NCBI RefSeq assembly: GCF_003298775.1
Contig: NZ_QNTQ01000010.1
Span: forward strand, 167,059 to 231,058
Length of the DNA stretch: 64,000 bases
Direction of reading: 5' to 3'
Source: Rhodosalinus halophilus
GTDB taxonomy: Bacteria; Pseudomonadota; Alphaproteobacteria; Rhodobacterales; Rhodobacteraceae
The notes under the pieces are model-generated. The model saw nothing but the letters and a program-made list of their open reading frames with translations, did not search any database and was not told the origin of the DNA. The translations under genes and the position numbers were made by a program. Positions 27,587 through 35,014 of this stretch are shown here, piece by piece (the first letter of the stretch is position 1; each line of letters starts with the position of its first letter).

Positions 27587-28558
27587 ATGGACAAATTCTC
27601 GGGCCAAAACCGCACACCCGCGCATCTCTATCCGCCGATCGACCCCTTCGACCAGCGGATGCTCGAGGTGACGGGGGGGCATTCGCTTTACGTCGAGCAA
27701 TGTGGCGCCGAGGACGGGATTCCGGTCGTGGTCCTGCACGGTGGGCCGGGCGGCGGATGCAGTCCGGCGATGCGGCGCTACTTCGATCCCGAGCGCTACC
27801 GCGTGGTGCTCTTCGACCAGCGCGGCTGCGGCCGCTCCCGTCCGCACGCGAGCGTCGAGAGCAACACGACCTGGGATCTCGTCGCCGATATCGAGCGGAT
27901 CCGCACGGAGCTGGGGATCGACCGCTGGATCGTCTTCGGCGGCAGTTGGGGCGCGACGCTGGCGCTGGTCTATGCCCAAAGCCATCCGGAGGCCGTGCGC
28001 GCGCTGGTGCTGCGCGGGGTGTTCCTCATGACGCGGGCCGAGCTCGACTGGTTCTACGGCGGGGGCGCCGGCCTTTTCTGGCCGGAGACCTGGGCGCGCT
28101 TCGTCGAGCCGATTCCGGAGGACGAGCGCGACGATCTGATTGCGGCCTATCACCGCCGGCTGTTCTCCGGGGATCCGCGGACCGAGACGCGCTTCGCCCG
28201 CGCCTGGACGGCCTGGGAGAACGCGCTGGCCTCGGTGCAGAGCAACGGCGCGGGCGGCGAGGCGCCGGGCGAATACGCCCGCGCCTTCGCGCGCCTGGAA
28301 AACCACTATTTCAGCAATGCCGGCTTCCTCGAGGAGGACGGTCACATCCTCAACAGGATGGATCGAATCCGGCATATCCCCGGTCACATCGTGCAGGGTC
28401 GATACGACATGATCTGCCCGCCGCGCCGCGCCTGGGAGTTGTCGCAGCGCTGGCCGGGCTCCGACTTGCGGCTGGTGCGCAACGCGGGCCATGCGCTCTC
28501 CGAGCCCGGCATCACCGCCGAGCTCGTGCGTATCATGGACACGATGACCGTCGGCTAG
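27587..28558 (+). CDS. pip: Proline iminopeptidase (alpha/beta hydrolase)
   Basis: Releases N-terminal proline from peptides. The 323-residue protein starts [20 protein letters not shown] and shows [10 protein letters not shown] (oxyanion hole) and the nucleophile elbow [10 protein letters not shown]. The catalytic aspartate is in [11 protein letters not shown] and the histidine in [20 protein letters not shown] is the family signature. The start follows the ubiG/pip divergent gap. The stop shares the palindromic CTAG with the hslU stop. Confidence 0.93.
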   Translation: MDKFSGQNRTPAHLYPPIDPFDQRMLEVTGGHSLYVEQCGAEDGIPVVVLHGGPGGGCSPAMRRYFDPERYRVVLFDQRGCGRSRPHASVESNTTWDLVADIERIRTELGIDRWIVFGGSWGATLALVYAQSHPEAVRALVLRGVFLMTRAELDWFYGGGAGLFWPETWARFVEPIPEDERDDLIAAYHRRLFSGDPRTETRFARAWTAWENALASVQSNGAGGEAPGEYARAFARLENHYFSNAGFLEEDGHILNRMDRIRHIPGHIVQGRYDMICPPRRAWELSQRWPGSDLRLVRNAGHALSEPGITAELVRIMDTMTVG

Positions 28559-29862
28559 AGAACGTAGCGGCTCATGTCGGTCGAACGGGTCAGCTCTCCC
28601 AGGTGGGTCTCGACGAAGTCGGCATCGACGGTCACTGATTCGCCGCTTCGATCCGGCGCGGTGAAGGACAGCTCCTCGAAGACGCGTTCCATCACCGTGT
28701 AGAGCCGCCGCGCGCCGATGTTCTCGACGCTGCGGTTGACCTCCGCCGCGATCCTGGCGAGCGCCGCGATGCCCTCTTCGGTGAATTCCACCGTCACCTC
28801 TTCGGTGCCCATCAGCGCGGCATACTGCCGGGTGAGCGCATTGTCGGTCTCAGTCAGGATGCGCACGAAATCCTGTTCGGTGAGATCGCGCAGCGTCACC
28901 CGGATCGGCAGGCGCCCCTGAAGCTCGGGCAGCAGGTCCGAGGGCTTGGCGATGTGGAAGGCCCCCGAGGCGATGAAGAGGATGTGGTCGGTGCGGATGG
29001 GGCCATGCTTCGTGCTGACAGTGGTGCCCTCGATCAGCGGCAGCAGGTCGCGCTGCACGCCCTCGCGGCTCACGTCGCCGCCGCGCTGCTCGGCGCGGGC
29101 GCAGACCTTGTCGATCTCGTCGAGAAAGACGATCCCGTTCTGCTCGACCGCCTCGCGGGCGCGGGCCGTCACCTTCTCGTCGTCGAGCAGCTTGTCGGCC
29201 TCTTCGGAGATCAGGACGCCGTAGCTCTCGGCAACCGTCATCCGCTTGCGCGTGGTGCGCTGGCCGAAGGCCTTGCCGAAGATGTCGCCCAGGTTCACGC
29301 CGCCCATCGCGCCGCCGGGCTGGCCGGGGATCTCGAAGGCGGGAAAGGGGTTCGACGTCTCGGCGAGCTCCAGCTCGATCTCCTTGTCATCGAGCTCTCC
29401 GTCGCGCAGCTTCTTGCGGAACATCTCGCGGGTGCCCTCGCGCGCATGCTCGCCCGCCAGCGCTTCGATCACCCGGTCCTCCGCGGCGGAATGCGCGGCG
29501 CTCTGCACTTCTTCGCGCATCTGCGCGCGCACCATGACGAGCGCGCTGTCCATCAGATCGCGCACGATCTGCTCGACGTCGCGGCCGACGTAACCCACCT
29601 CGGTGAACTTGGTGGCCTCGACCTTGATGAAGGGCGCGCGCGCGAGCTTGGCCAGCCGGCGGCTGATCTCGGTCTTGCCCACCCCGGTGGGGCCGATCAT
29701 CAGGATGTTCTTGGGATAGACCTCTTCCTGCATCGCCGGGTCCAGCTGCTTGCGCCGCCAGCGATTGCGCAGCGCCACGGCGACGGCGCGCTTGGCCTCC
29801 TTCTGGCCGATAATGAAGCGGTCCAGCTCGCTGACGATTTCGCGGGGGGTGAGGTCGGTCAT
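28555..29862 (-). CDS. hslU: ATP-dependent protease ATPase subunit HslU (ClpY)
   Basis: AAA+ unfoldase that feeds substrates to HslV. The 435 residues begin [20 protein letters not shown]. The Walker A is [17 protein letters not shown], the pore-loop block is [13 protein letters not shown], and the Walker B is [10 protein letters not shown]. The C-terminus ends SRYVL, the tail that docks into HslV. ATG 29862 with AAGGGA upstream is chosen. In most relatives it directly follows hslV; here brnT-brnA on the opposite strand lie between. Confidence 0.96.
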   Translation of the reverse strand: MTDLTPREIVSELDRFIIGQKEAKRAVAVALRNRWRRKQLDPAMQEEVYPKNILMIGPTGVGKTEISRRLAKLARAPFIKVEATKFTEVGYVGRDVEQIVRDLMDSALVMVRAQMREEVQSAAHSAAEDRVIEALAGEHAREGTREMFRKKLRDGELDDKEIELELAETSNPFPAFEIPGQPGGAMGGVNLGDIFGKAFGQRTTRKRMTVAESYGVLISEEADKLLDDEKVTARAREAVEQNGIVFLDEIDKVCARAEQRGGDVSREGVQRDLLPLIEGTTVSTKHGPIRTDHILFIASGAFHIAKPSDLLPELQGRLPIRVTLRDLTEQDFVRILTETDNALTRQYAALMGTEEVTVEFTEEGIAALARIAAEVNRSVENIGARRLYTVMERVFEELSFTAPDRSGESVTVDADFVETHLGELTRSTDMSRYVL

Positions 29863-29920
29863 GTCGGTCCCTTGATTGGCTGGCGCAGACATACGCGTTC
29901 AGGTCTGGATTCCAAGGGTG

Positions 29921-29949
29921 TTGACGAAATGTAGCTACGCATGTAGCTA
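29921..29949 (+). promoter_or_regulatory. Promoter and likely operator of brnT-brnA
   Basis: TTGACG (29921-29926) and TAGCTA (29944-29949) are spaced by 17 bases. The nine-base repeat ATGTAGCTA occurs at 29929-29937 and 29941-29949, so one copy covers the -10 box and the other the spacer. TAGCTA is itself a palindrome. BrnTA systems are known to be self-repressed through the antitoxin, so these repeats are the natural operator candidates. Confidence 0.6.
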
Positions 29950-30059
29950 TGGTTCTGGGACAGAGACATCGGACAAAGCAGTGCCCGGCCCGGCACAGTG
30001 CTACGCGCCGTGACCGAGATGCTGCGTCTGCCGGAACGAAAAGGCAGGGCAGAAAAGGA

Positions 30060-30353
30060 ATGTCCCAATACGAATGGAACGAAGCGAAGCGTGTCACAAC
30101 GCTTGAAAAGCATGGGATCGACTTTCGGGACGCAACCGAGGTCTTCGAAACGGTCCACCTGGAACTGGAGGCGCGCAGCGACGTCGAGCTTCGCCGCATC
30201 GCGGTCGGCGAAGTCGATGGCGTAACCATCGCGGTGGTTTTCACACGCCGCGAAGACGCGATCCGTATCATTACCGCGCGAAAGGCACGACGGGATGAGC
30301 GAGAGCAATATCAAGCGTTACTCGCGCGACGAGGTTCGGAGGATGACGTCTGA
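30060..30353 (+). CDS. brnT: BrnT family ribonuclease toxin
   Basis: A 97-residue toxin (DUF497), RelE-like fold. It starts MSQYEWNEAKRVTTLEKHGIDF, matching the family's FEWDxxKxxxNxxKHGVxF pattern, and ends with the [16 protein letters not shown] block, which contains the conserved arginine/glutamate segment. BrnT cleaves RNA and halts translation until bound by BrnA. The long upstream in-frame extension crosses the promoter and is not used. It overlaps brnA by 59 bases. Confidence 0.9.
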   Translation: MSQYEWNEAKRVTTLEKHGIDFRDATEVFETVHLELEARSDVELRRIAVGEVDGVTIAVVFTRREDAIRIITARKARRDEREQYQALLARRGSEDDV

Positions 30354-30576
30354 AACCGACTGGCAGCGGCTGCGGCAGTCCGGTGACCACGAGGGCGAAC
30401 AGGAGATCGACGTCGACTGGACCACGGCGAAGCTGGTCGAGCCGGCGCCCAAGAAGCTGGTCTCGCTTCGCATCGACAAGGACGTGCTCGACTACTTCCG
30501 CGCGACCGGCAAGGGCTATCAGACGCGCATGAACGCGGTCCTGCGCGCCTACATGGAAGCGCAGAAGCGGCGCTAG
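30295..30576 (+). CDS. brnA: BrnA antitoxin
   Basis: A 93-residue antitoxin. The C-terminal ribbon-helix-helix ([34 protein letters not shown] region, about 54-88) binds DNA and self-represses the operon, while the N-terminal half neutralises BrnT. Toxin-first order and the overlap with brnT are typical for this system. The stop TAG overlaps the hslV stop on the other strand. Confidence 0.9.
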   Translation: MSESNIKRYSRDEVRRMTSETDWQRLRQSGDHEGEQEIDVDWTTAKLVEPAPKKLVSLRIDKDVLDYFRATGKGYQTRMNAVLRAYMEAQKRR

Positions 30577-31127
30577 CCCGCCTCGATCGTCTCCACCGTG
30601 AGGTGGCCGTTGGTGTAGACGCAGATGTCGGCCGCGATGGCCATGGCGTGCCGCGCGACGGTTTCGGCGTCCATGTCCGTCTCCATCAGCCCGCGCGCCG
30701 CGGCCAGTGCGTAGTTGCCGCCCGACCCGATGGCGGCCACGTCATGCTCGGGCTCCAGCACGTCGCCCGCGCCGGTGACGACATACATCTGCGCGCCGTC
30801 GGAGACGATGAGCATCGCCTCGAGCTTCTGCAGATACTTGTCGGTACGCCAGTCCTTGGCGAGTTCCACGCAGGCACGCTGAAGCTGTCCGGGCGTCGCC
30901 TCAAGCTTCGACTCCAGCCGTTCGAGCAGCGTGAATGCGTCGGCGGTGGAGCCGGCGAAGCCCGCGACCACGTCGTAGCCGCCGGGAGAGAGGCGGCGCA
31001 CCTTGCGCGCGCTGCCCTTGATGACCGTGTCGCCAAGGCTGACCTGCCCATCGCCCGCAATCACCACTCTGCCGCCGCGGCGCACCGCGAGAATGGTCGT
31101 GCCCTGCCAGCCCGGACCGGTGCCCAT
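30573..31127 (-). CDS. hslV: ATP-dependent protease proteolytic subunit HslV (ClpQ)
   Basis: Proteasome-like threonine protease of the HslUV complex. The 184-residue protein begins [19 protein letters not shown]. The mature catalytic threonine would follow the glycine (G-TT), after a short propeptide as in other alphaproteobacteria. [17 protein letters not shown] and the [16 protein letters not shown] block are conserved. ATG 31127 has a good GGAGGAG site. The strand and order match the usual hslVU layout, but brnTA interrupts the pair. Confidence 0.95.
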   Translation of the reverse strand: MGTGPGWQGTTILAVRRGGRVVIAGDGQVSLGDTVIKGSARKVRRLSPGGYDVVAGFAGSTADAFTLLERLESKLEATPGQLQRACVELAKDWRTDKYLQKLEAMLIVSDGAQMYVVTGAGDVLEPEHDVAAIGSGGNYALAAARGLMETDMDAETVARHAMAIAADICVYTNGHLTVETIEAG

Positions 31128-31196
31128 GCGCTCCTCCGTCGATGCCGCCGCAGCATATGTGCCGCCGGCGCCGGTGCCGCAAGCCCTGCACGCCGA

Positions 31197-31216
31197 GGGC
31201 GCCCCAAAGGGCGCCC
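31197..31216. repeat. Hairpin from two GGGCGCCC copies
   Basis: GGGCGCCC at 31197-31204 and 31209-31216 are separated by CAAA and can pair into an 8-base stem. The element lies in the trxA-hslV gap. On the plus strand CTTT follows; on the minus (gene) strand no T-run follows. It may be a weak terminator or processing hairpin for trxA. Confidence 0.4.
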
Positions 31217-31237
31217 CTTTCGCTGACAGGCGGCGGC

Positions 31238-31558
31238 TCAGATCGAGGATTCGATCCAGCTCTGCAGCGTGGCCTTCGGCGCCGCGCCCGCGCGGTTCGA
31301 GACCACCTGCCCGTCTTTGAAGATGAAGAGCGCCGGGATGCCGCGCACGCCCATCGAGGCGGCGGTATTCGGGTTCTGGTCGACATCGACCTTGGCGACC
31401 TTCACCTTGCCGTCCATCTCGGCGGCGATCTCCTCGAGCGCGGGACCGATCTGGCGGCACGGGCCGCACCACTCGGCCCAGAAATCCACGATGACGGGAA
31501 CATTGGACTGACGCACTTCGGCGTCGAAGGTGTCGTCGGTAACGGCAACGGTAGCCAT
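31238..31558 (-). CDS. trxA: Thioredoxin
   Basis: A 106-residue protein-disulfide reductase. The active site WCGPC is in [16 protein letters not shown], with cis-proline in [20 protein letters not shown] lies before the ATG. It follows addA on the same strand after 63 bases, as in many alphaproteobacteria. Confidence 0.97.
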   Translation of the reverse strand: MATVAVTDDTFDAEVRQSNVPVIVDFWAEWCGPCRQIGPALEEIAAEMDGKVKVAKVDVDQNPNTAASMGVRGIPALFIFKDGQVVSNRAGAAPKATLQSWIESSI

Positions 31559-31621
31559 GTCGGTCTCTCCTACAGGGGAAGATATCTCAGAACGCGAACG
31601 TATGAGCGCCCCCCGAGAGCG

Positions 31622-34600
31622 TCAAGCAGGGGTGCCGCGGGCGAGCGCCGCGGCCACCAGATCGGGGGGCAGCGGCATGAGCTCGGCGGTGCGCGTCCAC
31701 AGCAACGCCGTCTCGATGCGCCGATCGGTCCAGATCTGCGAGAGGGCGGCGGCATAGGCGCCCATCTGCCGGAGCAACCCCTCCGGCACGTCGCCAGGTG
31801 TCGCGGGAACTGTGGCGTTCGTCTTGAAATCGACGGCGAGAACGCGCTCGGGCGCGACGATGAGCCGGTCGATGGTCCCGTGCACGCGACGGCCCCCGAG
31901 GGCGTCCAGCGTGGCCGAGACCGGAACCTCTGCCAGCGCGTCGGGCGCGAAGAGCGCGGCGAGCGCCGGCGCGTCCAGCACCCCCTCGGCCTCGGCGAGA
32001 AGGGCGGCGATCTCGGGCTCGGGGGCCGGTTCGGTGCCGCCGCCGAGCAGGCGGCGCGCGAGATCGGCGCGATGCTCCGCGGGCGCGCCGGGCAGGTGCT
32101 CGAGCAGGAGGTGGAGGCGCGTGCCGCGCAGCTTCGCCGCCTCCTCGTCGCGGCCCGCCTCGCCGGGGAGCGCCTTGGGTCCGCCCAGATCCGACGGCGA
32201 CAGCGTGGGCGCGGGCTGAACCGGCGGCGCCGCCGGCTGGCGGAACCGTGCCGGAATCGCGACCGCCGGCCCGTCGGCCGCCGCAGCCGGGCGCTTCACC
32301 GGCGCGGACCAGTCGCCGTGTTCCAGGCGCAGGCCCGCGCCGTCGTCGAAGCCGAAATCATGCGACACCGCGCCCTCTGCCTGCATCGCCCCCTGCACCA
32401 TCGTGTGCCAGGCGCGACCATCCTTGCCCAGGTCGCCGGCGGCCGCGACGATCAGCCAGCTCTCGGCGCGGGTCATGGCGACATAGAGCAGCCGGTCGCG
32501 TTCGGCCTGTTCGGCCTCGGCCGCGGCTTCGCGTGCGGCGCGCTGCGGGGCCGGGGCCTCGTCCGCGGACATGGCCCAGATCGGGCGGTCCTGCACGAGC
32601 GGTAGAGGATCGGTGTTGCGGACGGGCCGCGCCGCGCAATCGGGCAGGATCACCACCGGCGCTTCCAGCCCCTTCGCCCCGTGCACCGTCATCACGCGGA
32701 TGCGGTCCCCCGCCGCGTCCATCTGGCGTTTCACCTCCTGGTCCTCGGCCTGCATCCAGCGCAGGAAGCCCGTGAGGCTCGGCACCTCGCTGCGCTCCTG
32801 CGCGAGCGCCTGGCCAAGAAGGGCGTCGATACCGTCGGCGGCTTCGTCGCCGAGCCGGCCGATCAGCTTGCGGCGCCCGTCGTGCCGGATCAGGATCCGC
32901 TCGAGCAGGTCGTAGGGCCGCAGGAAATCCGCCTGCGCCATGAGGTCATCGAAGACGGCCATCGTCTCGGGGAACTCATGCCGCCGCTTCGTCAGGGCCC
33001 GCCAGAGATATTTATCCTCCCGGCCGTGGGCGAGGTCGAAGAGCGCCCGTTCGGACCAGCCGAAGAGCGGCGAGCGCAGGCAGGTGGCCAGGGACAGGTC
33101 GTCTTCGGGCAGGTCCAGCACCTGCAGCAGCGCGCCGAGATCGCGCACGGCCAGTTCTGCGCCGAGCTCGAGCCTGTCCGCTCCGGCCATCGGCAGGCCG
33201 CGCGCCTTGCAGGCCCGGATGATCTCGGCGAAGAGCGCCGAGCGCCGCTGCACGAGGATCAGCACGTCGCCCGCGCTCATCGGCCGCATCGGCCAGGGCG
33301 CGCCCTCGGCCCTGGCCGCCGGGATCGGCGTGCCCGCGTCGAGCTGTGCCTTCAGCCAGTCGGCGATACGGTTGGCGAGGCGGATTTCCGGGCTTTGCCG
33401 GCTGACGCGGTCGAGCGGAGCGTACCAGGGATCCGGTTCGGGGTTCTTGTCCTTGGGAATAGCGGGCCACAGGTCCACGCGCCCCGGCATCTCGGACTTG
33501 AAGGCTATATGCGCTTCCTCGGCGCGCATGCCCGAGCCGGCCCGTCCGTCGAAGGTGGTGTCCACCAGCCGCAGCACCGCCTGCGAAGACCGGAAGGAAT
33601 ACTGGAGCGCGATCGAGAGCAGCGGGCGGTCGGTCCCTGCGAGCCGCGTGTCGAAATCCGCGCGCATCCGCTCGAAGGCGTCAGGATCCGCGCCCTGGAA
33701 GGAGTAGATCGACTGCTTGCGGTCGCCCACCACGAAGAGGCTGCGGGGCACCTCGGGGCGCGCGCCCTCGCCCGCGGTGAATTCCCGCGCCAGCCGCTCG
33801 ATCACCTCCCACTGTTCCGGGCTGGTGTCCTGCGCCTCGTCCACGAGGATGTGGTCGATGCCGCCATCGAGCTTGTAGAGCACCCAGTCGGCGACCGCCG
33901 GATCGCGCAGCAGCCCCGCCGCGCGGCGGATCAGGTCGTCGAAATCGAGCCAGCCGCGGCGCTGCTTCTCCTGCTCGAGCCGGGCAAGGAAACCGGCGGC
34001 GAAGGCATGCAGCGTCGCCGTCGCCTCGGCCGCGCGGAGCGCCAGCCGCCGCTCGCGCACCGCCTCCACCCGTTGCATCAGAGCCTCCAGCGCCGGCATC
34101 TCGGCCGCGAGCGGCCCCTCGCGCAATGCCTTGCTCGGGAAGGCGCCGATCTTGGCGGAAAAGGGCGCCTTGGTTTTGGGACCGTTGAGGAACACGTCTT
34201 CCAGCACCGCGAGCGCGGGGAGGTCCGGCGCCGTGACCTTTCGCAGCTTCGCCGCGGCCTTGCCGTCGTTCACGCCGCCGGTGTCCAGTATCGGGCAAAG
34301 CCGCCCGATCAGCTCCACCTCGCCGCCGAGGAAGACGTCGGCGAGAACGGCGGTCTCGCTGTCGTCGGGCGATGCCCCGAAGAGCGCGCAGGCCTCGGCG
34401 CGGTCGAGCGGCGGCTCGAAGCCTGCGCGTCGGTCGATAATCCGGGCGCAGAGTTTCGTGATGTCCACCTCCGGCGAGACCGCGGCGAGCGCGCGCAGCA
34501 ACCCGGCCTCTGGCCCCTGCGCCATGGCTTCGACGATCTCTTCGGCCAGCAGTTCACCCGCCCGCTGCTCCATCTCGGTGAAGGCGGGGCTCACGCCGGC

Positions 34601-35014
34601 CTCGAGCGGGAAGCGCCGCAGCAGTGCGGCACAGAACGCGTGGATGGTCAGGATCTTCAGCCCGCCGGGCGCCTCGATGGCACGGGCGAAGAGGGTGCGC
34701 GCGCGGGCGAGCGCGGGGGCGTCCAGCGGGCGGTCCACCCCGAGCGCCGCAATCTCGCGGCGCAGATCGGCCTCGGGCAGCATCGCCCATTCGCCCAGCC
34801 GCGCGAAAAGGCGGTTCTGCATCTCGCTCGCCGCGGCCTTGGTATAGGTCAGGCACAGGATGTGCTCGGGCAGAACACCGTCGAGCAGCAGCCGCGCCAC
34901 CCGGTCGGTGAGCACCTTGGTCTTGCCGGATCCGGCGTTGGCCGAGACCCAGACCGAGGCGCCCGGATCGGCGGCCTGCGCCTGCGCCTCGCTCGCCGCG
35001 TCGCGGGGAGTCAT
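31622..35014 (-). CDS. addA: Double-strand break repair helicase-nuclease AddA
   Basis: The 1130-residue UvrD-like helicase plus nuclease of the AddAB recombination complex. Walker A SANAGSGKTKV is near residues 24-34, with the LVDEAQDTSPEQW motif II. The VMTVHGAKGLEAPVVILPD helicase block and a C-terminal RecB-like nuclease (ERVLAVDFKTN) follow. The start ATG overlaps the addB stop (ATGA). The size is normal for the alphaproteobacterial form. Confidence 0.95.
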   Translation of the reverse strand: MTPRDAASEAQAQAADPGASVWVSANAGSGKTKVLTDRVARLLLDGVLPEHILCLTYTKAAASEMQNRLFARLGEWAMLPEADLRREIAALGVDRPLDAPALARARTLFARAIEAPGGLKILTIHAFCAALLRRFPLEAGVSPAFTEMEQRAGELLAEEIVEAMAQGPEAGLLRALAAVSPEVDITKLCARIIDRRAGFEPPLDRAEACALFGASPDDSETAVLADVFLGGEVELIGRLCPILDTGGVNDGKAAAKLRKVTAPDLPALAVLEDVFLNGPKTKAPFSAKIGAFPSKALREGPLAAEMPALEALMQRVEAVRERRLALRAAEATATLHAFAAGFLARLEQEKQRRGWLDFDDLIRRAAGLLRDPAVADWVLYKLDGGIDHILVDEAQDTSPEQWEVIERLAREFTAGEGARPEVPRSLFVVGDRKQSIYSFQGADPDAFERMRADFDTRLAGTDRPLLSIALQYSFRSSQAVLRLVDTTFDGRAGSGMRAEEAHIAFKSEMPGRVDLWPAIPKDKNPEPDPWYAPLDRVSRQSPEIRLANRIADWLKAQLDAGTPIPAARAEGAPWPMRPMSAGDVLILVQRRSALFAEIIRACKARGLPMAGADRLELGAELAVRDLGALLQVLDLPEDDLSLATCLRSPLFGWSERALFDLAHGREDKYLWRALTKRRHEFPETMAVFDDLMAQADFLRPYDLLERILIRHDGRRKLIGRLGDEAADGIDALLGQALAQERSEVPSLTGFLRWMQAEDQEVKRQMDAAGDRIRVMTVHGAKGLEAPVVILPDCAARPVRNTDPLPLVQDRPIWAMSADEAPAPQRAAREAAAEAEQAERDRLLYVAMTRAESWLIVAAAGDLGKDGRAWHTMVQGAMQAEGAVSHDFGFDDGAGLRLEHGDWSAPVKRPAAAADGPAVAIPARFRQPAAPPVQPAPTLSPSDLGGPKALPGEAGRDEEAAKLRGTRLHLLLEHLPGAPAEHRADLARRLLGGGTEPAPEPEIAALLAEAEGVLDAPALAALFAPDALAEVPVSATLDALGGRRVHGTIDRLIVAPERVLAVDFKTNATVPATPGDVPEGLLRQMGAYAAALSQIWTDRRIETALLWTRTAELMPLPPDLVAAALARGTPA

